A stretch of DNA of 64,000 nucleotides from Mansonella perstans (taxonomy: Eukaryota > Nematoda > Chromadorea > Rhabditida > Onchocercidae): contig JBAMDO010000029.1 of NCBI GenBank assembly GCA_037074765.1, positions 62,001 through 126,000 of the forward strand. Reading direction: 5' to 3'. The position numbers and the translations under genes are program-made. Positions 38,201-51,200 of this stretch are shown one piece after another. The notes below the pieces were generated by a model. The model saw only the letters and a list, made by a program, of their open reading frames with translations. It was not told the DNA's origin and ran no database searches. Within the stretch, counting starts at the first letter, position 1; each line of letters opens with the position of its first letter.

Positions 38201-40261
38201 TCTGCAGTTTATTTTAGTTTAGAATATAGCAATTCGATAACAATGTTGTTGTATTTCATACCTGTGGAATTTAGGGAAGCTGGAGCTGTCCAGAAACTGG
38301 TATAATATAGTGTGACCAGCATAACTTTCAAACTCGAATATTTTAATATTCATTCAATCAAGTTTGACATACAAAAGTCTTCATTTAAAAAGTCAATATT
38401 AATGCACTACTTCAAAAGAAACTCACTACTTGATGAAATTGATTATGATAAAATAAGGAAACGCATAAAAAATGATTATATTCATCTTAAATTTATTTGA
38501 CGTTTCTGATATTTCAGATCTTTCAATCTCAATTTAAATTTGCGCTTCAAAATCGTTTATTTACTTTACGTTTAATATTCTCTTCGTTGGCCCTATGACC
38601 TTTCCATGTCCTCTAATCAAGCAGTTTTCATTAGAAAGGAGATGAGCATTTTCACTGTTTTATGGTAGGTCATGCATTTTGCAGTCAAATAGCGTTTCAA
38701 AGTTTTAATCTGTTGCAACAACCAGTAAATTTTAATTTTAAATGAAGAATGTTTCTTAATAAGGGAAATAAACCAGTTCACTCCATGGTTCAGTTTTTAT
38801 TGTATCCAGACTTTCAGACTTATCTCGTAATTTTAAAAAATGTACCTGCCATAGGTTAACCTGATCTTGCTCGTATTTTGGTAGGTTACTTTTATACTCG
38901 TTCAATTTTGCTTCGTATTCTCTGATATCATTCTTGTATTTTAGAACCTCCAGCTGCTCAACTACTTCATTATTGGCAGCAACCTGAATATTTCACTTTC
39001 TAAATATGAAATTTACTTTTTACGTTTGCGCTTAACATAAATACTAATTTTAAACAGTTTTCTGCATTACAGAATCAAAATCTTAACCAAATTTTTAGAA
39101 ATTTTTTCCTACCGTCTCAATCCATTTAATGCATTGCTTCTTGTATATTTCATTCCATTTATCTTTTTTCTCTTCAGAGGACGATTTAGAGAAAAATTCC
39201 AATATTCTATTCACGATTTTGCTGCTAGGCATTCCTTTTGATTCCATCTGGGAAAAATTTTTTACATTCCTTTTTTTTCATTTATTCGAAAAATTTATGT
39301 AAGAACTTTTCTGAAATCTTTTGATTTTCCTTTGAAGCGGTAAAGCAAAGAGTGGCTAGTTGATAGATCAGATATGAACTACAACTAAAACAAAATTCGC
39401 TCTTTGTTTTTTCCTTAGCTTTAATCGTACTTATTTTCCAAGTATTTAGGACAGTTGAATTCATTATTAGAAATTCCAAAAAAAATTCAAATTGCACATT
39501 TGAACTTACCGCTCGAATTTCTTTTTTTTGCGCTTGCGATAGCCAATCATGCAGTTCAAGCTTCTTCTTTTCTCTACAGTTTATCACTTTAATACTGGTT
39601 CAAATAATGATAATGGGTAATCGACTAATGAGTCACTTATTTATTTCTTAATTACTGATTTATTTAATCTATTTGATTATTTATGTATTTATTCCGTTCG
39701 ACTCGTTTCTCAGTTCTTAATTCTATAAATTGGCTTTAAGTTGAATTAGACAACCAGTAAAAAAATAAGCCTGATAAGCAAATAAGTTTTAAAGACCTTG
39801 CAAGTGCATCATTGCTAACTTTTCCAATATTTTCCGCAATTTCTAATTTCATTTGTGAATTCGGCGCTTTTCTCGATAATCCCACGGTTTCTTCTACTGC
39901 ATTCGCTTCCCGTATGTTATATGCACTCCCATAACTATGCTGAACAATTCTTGACCTTAGCAACTTTTGTATCCTTGACAAATTTTATACAACTCTGAAT
40001 TCTAGATTTGTTACAAATATCTCCTTAAAGAGCAAACTATATTTTTGGTTCAGTCTTTCGGTAGTTCAAAAATTTTCAATTGCGATGTAGCTTTCTCCAT
40101 ATTTCATAAATCTTATAAATGTTGAATCTTTCACAGATGCTCAATTTAATGAACTGAAAGACTTATAAGGAAAAAATTCTTTTAATCAGACAAAAACTTA
40201 CAAATCTCGCAACGACATAGGTGAATACTACGGTTACCCATATCGTGGATGGTATCACCAT
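29277..40261 (-). CDS. Nematode polyprotein antigen/allergen (NPA, ladder protein), 13 exons, frame broken twice in assembly
   Basis: NPAs are secreted as long tandem precursors and cut into about 15-kDa helical proteins that bind fatty acids and retinoids. Exons: 40261-40202 (signal peptide MVIPSTIWVTVVFTYVVA), 39939-39797, 39573-39510, 39247-39113, 38983-38846, 38201-38132, 37962-37736, 37523-37359, 36697-36573, 36260-36107, 35893-30018, 29817-29528, 29396-29277. The small exons encode degenerate units (WLSQAQKKEI, WVQWMTDKQ) and an RSKR cleavage site. The 5.9-kb exon has a second RSKR, then eleven near-identical 132-residue units (YFRTHLSWLTDAQ, GACRELLKQIVGDEK, GPTCRKIY, linker KDKQKRD) and divergent units. 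The Trp and the Cys pair typical of the family are present. Single missing bases after 35358 and near 32642 shift the frame. The model totals about 2,520 residues only if both are assembly errors. The final 39-residue exon is the least certain. Confidence 0.9.
30018..31339 (-). other. Divergent C-terminal NPA units, two junctions without cleavage sites
   Basis: After the homogeneous array come four diverged units, beginning at YYNTYLQWL, DHSLDNYLEENLKWL, HSLEKHFKTDLKWL and TLAHYFRTHLKWL. The first two junctions keep basic cleavage sites (NKRG, RRKRE). The next two (KRILASIDQEHS and KIFVDFHDKHNERT) have no di- or tetrabasic site. The last three units would therefore stay covalently joined. The fourth unit is completed by exon 29817-29528. 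This is part of the polyprotein gene. Confidence 0.7.
31001..31102 (-). repeat. 51-bp in-frame tandem duplication inside a divergent NPA unit
   Basis: Two 51-base copies (31001-31051 and 31052-31102) encode the segment LNELQALEDDDSTVSEM and a near copy. This lengthens the unit by 17 residues between its two cysteines, which should extend a helix or loop. Confidence 0.75.
31340..35691 (-). repeat. Array of eleven nearly identical 396-bp NPA units
   Basis: The period is 396 bases (132 codons), with equivalent positions at 31450, 31846, 32242, 32638, 33033, 33429, 33825, 34221, 34617, 35013 and 35408. The two 395-base steps mark the single-base deletions. Units differ at only a few sites. One linked pair (cttaatttcg versus cttgatttca) alternates irregularly along the array, and the outermost units are the most diverged. 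This pattern fits concerted evolution by unequal crossing-over or gene conversion. Confidence 0.95.
32641..35359 (-). other. Two single-base deletions that break the NPA reading frame
   Basis: Against the other units, one c is missing after 35358 (gaatttgtgcttc versus gaatttgtcgcttc) and one a near 32642 (cttgcattcc versus cttgcaattcc). The exon is 5,876 bases as given. The flanking intron phases require a length of 1 mod 3, which is met only by 5,878. Both being assembly errors in a collapsed or hard-to-polish repeat is the simplest reading; a true disabled allele is the alternative. Confidence 0.75.
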
Positions 40262-43200
40262 CGTTTTTATCTAGCGCAGTTGAAATCCGTTATATGTTGT
40301 TCAAGACGGGCTTGATACTGATAAAAATAAACTTAAGAACATGAAGCCGACGGAAAATGGGTTAAAACGCAATTTAATTATTGAAATATTTAAAAACACT
40401 GATAAATTCAAACATGTTATTTCTGATTCCATGAAAATTTGAGTTTTTCATTGTTTTTGGAAATCGGTTGATTACACTATTGTTATAAGAACAAAGTATT
40501 TCAATTTGATAATTTCTGAAGATTAAAAAATGTTCATAATTTACGCTACCTGTGAATTCCAGTTTCAAGCTCAAATTTTTATTTGATCGCATGACAGAAA
40601 TAAATTAATTAAATCACACAACATAAAAGCTAAATTGCATTATTCTCTGAGAAAATTACTGGGCATCAACTCGCTGTAAAAAAGACTCTAAAAGTTTTAT
40701 TCTGGTAGACCAATGAAGGAAAATAGATATTTTTTGAACCAATGTAAAATGACAGAATCAAAGAGTAATAAGAAAAACTTAGGTGATGGAGACAATCATG
40801 GTGGTCATCTCTGCTGAGATATTTCGTATTTATTAAATAGACACTGGAATACAATATTTTCCCTCACTTTTATTCTCTCCCATTCCGTCGGACCTCTTAA
40901 CCTCTAATATCTATTTGGGCTTAAAGGTCATATTGTTTATGGCTGAAGAGAGATATGAACAACAGATTCTGCACAACTGCTGCTCAATTGTCAAGTACAA
41001 AGTGGACAAGTCATCATCTGATTTCTTCGTCAACTTCCAGATCAATCTGAGATAATATCGTAACAGATCAATGCACGAATCACTTTCATTAGTAATTGCG
41101 CTTGTGCATGCAAAATATTGGATCTGCCATCAGTATCGAAGTGTTTTCAGGTTGAATGGCCAGCTATTTTAGAAATTCTTCAATTAATGATATTGTATCC
41201 ATTTTGCCATCTGAACTATTTACTATTAAGATTAGTTAATATCAAATTGATAGATAAATAAGGAACAGCCGTCGTATTAAAAAACATGTAGTTGTAGTTT
41301 GGTAGTGGATAATTTGGATATCAGTGTGTATTCATGATGTGCACCTCATTTGATATAAATCGACTGTGAGGAAGTTCATAGAACAATTCTGTTAAGTTGT
41401 TAAATTGCTATAAAAACTTTTTAAATTGTTGCAGTTGATAAATTAGAGTCGTTTCATCGATGACCAGCATTTTCTCAGCCAATAATATTCGGGACATAAA
41501 AATCCAGAGAGAAATCAAAACTTATTTATTGTATAGGGAAGCAATCAATGTTGTATAATATCTTAAGCATTATTTGATCCTAACCAATCAGTTAAAAAAA
41601 GCATTCTTGAACTCTGAACATAGAGCAAGTTATTATCGAAAAAATAAAGCAATTTTTAAACTAGATAGGAAACTATTCGTCATTCTAGCTTACTATATGA
41701 AATGAGAGTTAAAAATAAATGTTCCTGAACTAAATGCAAGCTGCGTTAATTAGATAGAAACTGAGAATTTCTTAGATTAAAGAATAAAGAAGGATAAAGA
41801 ATTATTATCGAAACCGTACACGGGGAACAAGGAATGCTTTTTGGCATTTTAAAAGCGATTGATCAGCAGCTGTTGGTAAATGTAGGAAATTTGAAATCAT
41901 TTGTCTCCATACCCTTTGCATCTCGAAAACATTTAATTTGTTTCGTGAAATAGAAAAGCAAAGAACAAAAGAGAGGGTTCTTGATTACACAAGGAAGAGC
42001 ACAGTTGCTCCTTAAAATTTCAAAGCTTATCGAAAGTGGTGATGAATAAGAAACCTTTTAAATTAAATTTATAGAACATTAAACAATAGATAGATAAAAT
42101 TTCGGACCAAAAACTATAAAATTTAGGCAAACTGAAAAATAGTGGTTTATTTGAAAAAGATTTTTTAACTTTGACACATTAAAATAAACAATTGAGACAA
42201 GAAATGAAGTCTAAAGAATTTCGAAGCTGCAAAATTATAACGAACCGAAGTAATCTTATTTGATCCTGTAATGCTTTAGGATTAATAATAGTCTCGCGGC
42301 TTTTTAATCTTTTGCAGGAAGGCTACTTACCGATTAGTTATGACAAATATTCAACTGGAAACTTTTCACCTGAACTAAGTTTTTGATGTGTTGTTTATTC
42401 TGTAGAAGAGGCTAACTTTTACCAGATTTCTAAACCATGCGAAAAGATTAAAGCAAATTTTAAAGGAATTGATTTCCTGTTCCTGGTTGAATATATGGTC
42501 TTCTAAGAGGAACAATCCTGAAAGAAAAAATCTAAAAAAATCCTGAAAGAACTATTGAAATTTTCGTTCTAATTCTTGGTATATATGGTAAAGAAATTGA
42601 ATTTGATAACGGTTGAGTCACTGATTTTCGATTTCCATCAACTTTGAAGTAAAATAAGAGGTATGAATTTAATGAATTTAAATTTGTTTAATATCACACT
42701 ATGAACTATTATATTGTTAACTATAATAATCTCTTCTCAGCTTATAAATAAGAAGCTGTACACCCATTGAAAATTGTAATAATTTAGGATCTCTTCTTAA
42801 TTTTTATTGTGTTTGAAAATGAAGGACGAAGAGACTAATCTTCTCGATCGACCAATGTTTTTCTTTTGAAAATAAAATTCAGAAGCAAACTTTGTGTGCT
42901 ATCTGTATTTTAATTTTACAAACAGTTAAATTTTTTTTCATGCTGTCAGGATTTTTAGTCTTCTTTTCACTCGTTACTGATGCATCACCATAAGCCTGGT
43001 TATTCAGGTTGATAAGTTTACATTCGTTTTTTTTTTTTTTTTTGTTGAATTGTAATCCAGAATTCTTTTCAGTTCTTAAGTCCTTAGCGCATTTTTATTC
43101 AGGCATCGATACACATGAAACTGGAAATCTTGTTAGAAATTATGAGACCTGTGCGCGATAAAATTTTTTGGTCCCATAAACACTTTGTATGAAAAATACC

Positions 43201-45208
43201 AACGATGTTTTTTGGTCCCGTAAATACTTTGTTCAACAAATATCCAACGATTATTACAAAATTTCTGCAGAAAGCTAAAATTCATTTTGTTTGATACTTT
43301 CAATTTAGAGAAAGAAGATAAAAACGACATGAAGCAGAACAATATTTTTTAAGCTCTGAGAATTTAAAATTCATTTAAAGCAAAAAATGAATATTCGGGA
43401 CAATAAATTTGGTATTTTCGAGATGAAAAGTCAACGTCACAATTAACAGAGAAATTGCTCATACTATTTATTGAGTCAAAAAAAAAACATGTTATTCGTT
43501 GAGAAAATAATTTTTCAGCTACAATCGAGAAAATCCTGTTTTTAAGAAAAGACTTGAACAAAAACAATGTTCCGTAGGATTTTTTTAGTATTAGTGCTTC
43601 ATTTTCTTTGACCTTCAAAAATTAAGCAGTCAAAAAGGGCATTTCTTCTCAAACTTGACCGTCGTCTTTTTAAGTTATAGACAACACAGTTACTTTCTGC
43701 TAAAAACGACTTAAATTAATGCATGCTATTTTAAATACTTTTACGTAACTTCGATATTTCAATTTAAAGCATCTGAAAGTCTTTAAAAAAATTAGGCAAT
43801 TTGCTTGTAATTTGATGCTTCAAATTCAGTAGTGTCAAAAACAATTTAACAAGCTTTTCATTTGCCGAAATCTATTCTTCCATTAGTAGTTTGTGGCGAA
43901 ATTTACGGAATGAATTCAAAAAAAATTGATACAACCAATTAATAATCAAAGGAGTTGGAAAAAATGTTTTATTCGAAGAGATATTTTAATATATATATAT
44001 ATGATATTTCCTGTCTGTTTACTGAATCTAGTCGAGGTTTTTCAAGCGTTAAATAAATATCAGCCGAACTTCTCAATCCAAAAAAGATTTTCTTCTTTCT
44101 TCATACTCTTGTCAAAAACAAAATGTTGTAATAATTCGTTCCTCAGGTAAGATAGAGTAACCAAATCGAGTGAAAACATATATCAACTAACTTGAATGGT
44201 AAAGAAACATGGCAATATTTCATCATTTAACTATAAATTTAATTCGGTCGGTAAAGAGAACATCACAGGTAAGTTATTTAAGAAAGTGAATCAAAGGAAT
44301 ATACATCAGAGAAATATGAAATGAAATACATGCTTGATTCCATTGAAATAACAGAATTCAAAATTTCGATATAAACAATTCAAATGATTAGTGCATTTCT
44401 GGAAGAAAAGAAGAGAAAAATGAAAAAAGTAAGAAAAATAAAATATGTGTGAATTGCATATTCAAGGAGGAAAAATTAACGATTTAACCACGAATGATGG
44501 CAGCGTTAGATTAATGGCACATTAAACTTTGTACTCGGATGGATGTAATAAGACCGCTGCTTTCTACCTATTTCACATTTATCTCTCAATAAAAAGCTGC
44601 TATCTGTTGAACATTCTGACGATTATCAGTGATAACAATCAAAATGTTATAATACTTAGTTAGGTTAAATAAGTTTTGATTTCAAACTAGTATCAATTAT
44701 TTCAACAGTTTTACAGTATAAAACGGAGTGGAATTAGTTTACTTAACTGCTGATTGAGTTTATAAACTTTTTGCTAAATACTGTAGTGATTTTCTCAGAA
44801 AGACTTACTATCAAACTGCGAGTCCATCTACAGAAAAAATATGGGAAGATCTGCATATAAAGCACTAAATCAACAGTATACGAACGAAAAACAATTTGGA
44901 ATCAGGCACATGCGTTATATTAAATAGTAAGAAGGAAGAGTCAAATTTCATTACGCTCTTGAAGAGTTAAATTAAGCTAAAACCATACTAAATAAAGATG
45001 CATGGCGAAATTGGCTTATTCATTTTGACATTTTTTCTTTTTTTCTAAATCGAAGAGAAACTAATTCAGAAACAATAAACAACGATTATAAACAATGAAT
45101 CCAAAATATAAGTTATACAACTCTTTGGAAGATCTAAGATGAAATAAAATACGACTTTTGCAAAAAATACTGTAAGGCTATACGTATGCCAGTACTGCCA
45201 ATAAGCAA
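40262..45208. other. Long AT-rich intergenic region without supported genes
   Basis: This lies between the NPA signal-peptide exon and the 3' end of the FERM gene. All open frames on both strands are short and AT-biased. I found no splice-flanked exon with family motifs and no tRNA-like cloverleaf. It should contain the NPA promoter near 40300 and later. Poly-T and (at)n runs occur at 43028 and 43991. Confidence 0.4.
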
Positions 45209-48200
45209 TCAAGCGACCATTTGCGCATTCTTTGTTGTCGTAGGTGAAGATGGACATCGCGGTGGCGGATAGGGCGGCGGCGGTGGCAAATCCAGCACCG
45301 AATGTGACATAATCCAACTGAATGTAAATTTATGTAGAGCATCAATTGCTGTGGAATGGAGGAAATGTGCAAATTTAAGGATCTTTTTTAATCGAATTCT
45401 TGAAATCTCGAGGTCTGTCTTAGACAAGCATGCACTCTTCACTCACTGGTATCAGCGGACAAATATATCCACCTTTTTGCGACTTCTCATTGTCACGGAC
45501 GGCTCGTTCTACTCTGCAAAGTTCAAACTGTGCGAAACGGCTGCAAAAGACAACATGGCTAAGGGCACTTCTCTTTTGCTTCCAAGTTCCATAAGCCCTG
45601 CTCAGAATCTAGGCCTATTCTAATTTTCCTGCCATCTCATTCCAAAAGAAGATTTTGCATTCCACAATAATATAGAATTCTTTGGCATAAAAAAATTCAA
45701 GCTCCGCCAAATTTAAATTTTATTTGTAGTCGCTACTTGTATTAGCTTTTGTAATGTGATACGAACCGGTCTAAAACCTACAATACGATGGCTCCTTCAT
45801 ATTCTTTACCATCGACAGAGGTATCGCAACAGAGCAATGTGGTACTTCCCTAGCAAAGCAAGTTTCAAACCACCAAAACATTACCATGAAAAGTGACAGA
45901 CGGAACATCTGACCTAGTGACTGGTGCAGTCCTTAATGAAATCGAGATTAATATGTTAAAATTTACAGGGTTCCAAGAAATGAGGATAGCATTTAATATT
46001 TCGGTAAACTGTAATGATAGATAAAGGACCGCCTGTAAGTTTAACGGAAGCTAGAACTGCAATTTCATGCCATATCATCTAAACACCGCACAGATGGTGA
46101 AAAATCGACATGACTCGGCCTTCGTTAATAGTGATTCACAAAGCGATAATAATCAGTCACCGAGAAATTGACAAAAAAAATGGAAACACTTACTTCATTT
46201 GATTTCGACCAGCAGCATATGGTGAATAGTAACAGCAAGATGGTGGTGAAAGATCTGGTACATAAAGTTCTCGATGGTATACTGGTGTCCAGCTACTGGA
46301 TGGTCGTGTCGTGTATACAGCTGTTGGCCGAGAATCGTGAGTGGCTGAGACAAAATGCGGTGATGTTGTAACCAGGACAGATGATGAAAGTTCTTGACAT
46401 GAGGATGGTCGCTGTAATTGCGAATCAGTTGTTGTGGAATCGTCCAATACGGTATTCAGCGAGGATAGCATCGGGTTGGATACAGATGGTACACCAAGTC
46501 GAGTATTGGAAGAAGCTGAATTTGCATTTGTTGCTAACTGAGCGCAAGATCCTGAAGAGAAGTTTGATTTATTGACCAAACTATACAGAATTCGATTTCG
46601 ATTTTTTTATTTCATCAAGTTTAGAAAGCTCTATCAATGATCTATTAAGATTTCTGTCAATATTTTACAAAATTCTCACTTACCTTGCTGATGCTCCTGC
46701 CAAAGAGCTCTCATCATTGGATATTGCCGGATTCGGCTATTCAGAGTCATTTCTTCCTGCTCATTAGTATATGAGTGTTTCTGAGATAAAGCATCTTTTT
46801 GTACGCTATTCGGATGAGGTTGACATGTCACTGCATTTTTCTGTGCATAACGTGAACGTGCTTGCTATAATTTATTTATAGCACATAACTTTAAACTTTT
46901 TAGTTTTTCTAAGAAATTGAACCATCAGCAAATAAAAGTTTAAAGATCCGATTAATGCCAAATGGCCTAAATTATTTCATGTTTTTAAGCAGTATTTCAT
47001 ATCAGATTCATCGATTCGTCATTGAAAGCTTCTAATTCGTATTTCAATACAAACCTGCAAGATAGCATGTTCATAAGGGGGCGGCTGTTTCGTGTAAACA
47101 GGAAGCCGTGTTCCCGGCGATGACTGCGAGTATTTAATTGAAGTTGATGCAGTTGACGATGGCATCGAAAGCTCAGCCTTCAATTATATCATTTTATAAA
47201 TTTAAAAGAAAAAAAAATTTTTAGTTTAGCTCTGGAACTTTAGAACTAAATTTTTACAAACATGAAACTCGTCAAAAATTTGTTAAGAATTTAATAATTT
47301 ATTGACTCCAACATTTTCTAATGAACGGAAAAACTTACATCATCGACATAATGTTGAGAGTTATGTGTCGGCATGCTTTGTACACGACTGATTCCCTGGA
47401 CAGCGTTGGCATGCATTAAATGCTGTCCATGGCGTTTTTGAAATAAGCCACCATTGGCACTCGTACGCATAACAGGTGGTGTGTAAGAGGGTGAAGGACG
47501 TGATGATGATCCCACTAATGGTAACTGATATGATGTAGTAGGAAGTGACGTTAATGGGGACCCCGATCTCGTATATATCTGCAATGAACATATTTATTGC
47601 AGAAGAGCAAAACTACCAAAAAGCTATGGCACTAGTAACTATACCAGACCTTATTTCATTTAATGTAATTTTAAAAATGAATAGAAAATTGCTCATTTTT
47701 CTAAAGCTACATTCAAAATTTATCTCATTCAAGTCATCATATTTTTCCAGAGTTATTACCAAAAATAAAACACCTGATAATGAAGTTTCGGTTCGGAATA
47801 AGTAAGATGAGTGGATGTTTCAAGTGAGCATGAATCAATGGCTCCAGAATTAGGGATAGTATTTACAGTAACCCATCTTGACTTTATGTTTGAATTTTGA
47901 TTTGGTCGATGGTAAAGAATTTGAAGCTTATTTTGCGTGTGAAAAGCTTCTAGCGTCTCATTATATTGTGGAGGTTGTTTCAAGACTACATCCATTGTTA
48001 CCCTGGTTCTTTCCATCTCTTCACAATCCTAGAATAAGATCCTAACTCAGCTAAGGAAGAAAAATGATTATGATGAAACAGCTAAGTTTGAAAAATGCTT
48101 TACAAAAACTTCATTTAATGCTAAGTTTATATAAGAGATTATAAGTTCAAGTGATAATTCGATGCTGCTAATATCGCCAATCCATAAATTTCATCAAACC

Positions 48201-51200
48201 TTCACATTACAAGAATCCATTTTAGCTTGGACCACTGGCATAACAATATTATTTGGGTCACTCGCATCGCTTTTCGTGAAAGATTGCTTTTTCAAGATAG
48301 AATCAAGAGTATCATCCACGTTTTTCGATCCATCTTTATCCTTTATCTAAATCTTGACAAGCCTCCTTATCAACAAGTGACCAAATCTAGCACATGGTAA
48401 AACTTTTATCATAAACTAGCAAAAGAATTACAACTTTCTGAAACTTATCACATTCTGATAAATGAAAATAATTTAATTGTCAGCGGTAAAGAGGAATAAC
48501 CACACTAATCTATTCCAAACAGAATCTAATTTAATATAAAATAACTCACTTTTACCGTATTTACTGCGTTACTTGTAGCAGAAATGTCACAACAGACAGA
48601 AACTGGCTTTTCGGTTGCTGTTTCAGGAAGCATTTCTGATGAATTTGTTTCTTTACTTCGCCTGTTAAAACTTATTTTGAAATTTCGTTGTAACAGCAAA
48701 TCATAATCAGATGCTAAGAAATTCAAATAAAAGTGAGAATTCTTCATATGTGTCAAAGATGAAAGCAACATTGCCAGTTTGCACACATTTATAAATAACC
48801 AAACGCTTTATTTCACTGCAAAACGCTTATTGCTTGAATGTTTCATTGTAAAAGATAAGCACTATTCAATGAATAATCGAAACATCACTTGAACTTAGAA
48901 TCAGGAAGATACTGCGAAAACAGAAATTATAACAAAAGAAAGCATACGAAGAAGTATTGAGACGATCCATATGAATAGTATCGATCTGCGTACTTGTCGT
49001 TTCATTCTGAATACTGGCAACAACTTCATCAGCTGCGTGAATCGATTTCTTGTCCACTTCTTCAGCCAAATTTTCTATCGTAAAAGGTTGTATTTCCTCA
49101 CATGAGCAATCCGATACGACGCCGCAAGTATCAGTCCATTCACAATCTGCAAACGTATTCCTCTCAACTAAAGAACAATTATTCTACGAAACAAGACTAT
49201 TCATCAAATCAATGGCCCACTCCAATTAAAAGTGCATTTTATTTTTATCGAATTTAATTTAAATCGACTTCAGCCATATTCTCAATCTGCTTCCGCTGCA
49301 ATCGAAATTACTACGCATCTTCCACAAGTTTATTAAAATCACCTTTATCTGCTTCACTTCCCATTTTGTCGGAAACAACTCCCGATGTGCTGTTACTGGA
49401 CGCACGTGAATTAAGTGAACGTCGAGAATAGAGTGCGTCGTCCAAGCAGCGACCATCATTGCAGAAGAACGGCGAATTCATACTTGCTAAACAAAACAGA
49501 TAACATCGCTGATTCTAAATTTTTATTATCAAATTAATCTGTTGTATTTTCATCCAATCGAACTCAGAAGCAATGAAATATGTGTAAAATACATAGCCTA
49601 TATAAAATTATTATGTTTTAGTGAAGCAACCGTTCCAATTTTATAAGATTTAAAGTCAAATATTAATTAAGTCTTTACTGAACTCTGAATTAATACCGCA
49701 TGTAACCAATATTTCAAAGCTTCAGAATTTCAAAATTTAATGCTTTAGGAAAGGAGTGGAGTAAAATCAACAAATTTGCATGAAACACTAACTTAAAAAA
49801 TCAAAACTCACTGGAACGATTTTGACGAAATGCAAATCGGTTATTAATGAACAAAGTTGTTTGATGGAAAGCTTTGCAAAATTCTAATAGATAACGAGCT
49901 TTATCCTCAAACTGAGCATATAACGCTAAGCTAACGCCATCTACACCAGTTATCGTCAATTTTTTTTTGTCATAGCTCAATTTTGCTATTCGATTCCACT
50001 GTAGCTTACGCAAAGGAATTCTCTCTCCATCATTACCAACATCCGACGTTTCAATTCCTCTGCAAGACGTCCAACAGTTTGACAATTTAACAAATCGAAA
50101 TATAAGCAAAAAAGAGTTACGGTAACTCATTTCAAAAAAAAAGATTTACTTTGGGCTTATTCCAATGACCGCATTATCAAATGTGTCCATCTTATGTCTT
50201 CGTAGACCATACAAATGACAATTCAAAGCAAACGGTGGTCTGAAATTACAATTTTTTTATTAAACTAAATTGTAAAAACTGATCGTGAATTTATCATATT
50301 ATTTGAAAATGCTATAGATGATAACAATGAATTTTAAAGATGTTATCATACAGTGAATTTTTTGAATTCAACAATGATCTCTAATCATATAAAAAAAGCA
50401 AAAAAAAAAAAAACAAAAACAAAACTCACCGAGAAGCTTGTTGGCAATATTCCATTACTGCATCATTACTTGAGCATGTTCCAAGATCCTCACGAACTGC
50501 AGGCATATTACGCCGTACAAAATCCAAACCGTGAACATTTACTACCCAAAGCGGAAAATATCGCTCAGCTCGAAAAGATCTGCAACAAATGTTTAAGATG
50601 AAAGCGTACTAGTTTGACAATAATGGAAATCAATGTTTGAATGAATAGACTATTCGTTTCATGAAGCTAAACAATTTAGAAAGTTAATCAATCGAAATAA
50701 TTCAATTTAAATATTTCTATAGCAGAAATGTCAATTTTCAATCATTTTCTGTAAAAACCAAGTGTTTTTGATCATTTTCGATAACACATTTTAAATGATA
50801 TACTGAGATTGAAACCCTAATTTCAATTTGTTCATATTACACAACACAAAAAATAGAAGAAAATAATTACAACAGATCATTGCCATTTTCATCAGCATGT
50901 AGCGCTAATGCAGCAAGTTCCCAGCAACGCTCTTCAGCAACTGAATTTGAACCTGACCATTGATCTAAGAGATTTTCGCGCAACTGCAGGTAATAATGCT
51001 TGAGAGTTGCAGGGCACCTGTAAATTTTTACCTGCTAACAACAAATATCGACAGGAAAGAAAGCGAAAGCATTGCATTTTGGAATCCAAACCTAATTTCT
51101 ATTTATTTTATTATTTTTTGTTTAGATGAATCAGTGGAATCTAGCTAGTAGTACAATAATTTCTTTTTTTTTGAAAAATGATTTTATAAAATTATTTCGT

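Noticed and set aside
45351..45623. 90-codon plus-strand ORF
   Set aside because: Lies in the last FERM-gene intron, has no domain or leader and lacks splice or UTR signals.
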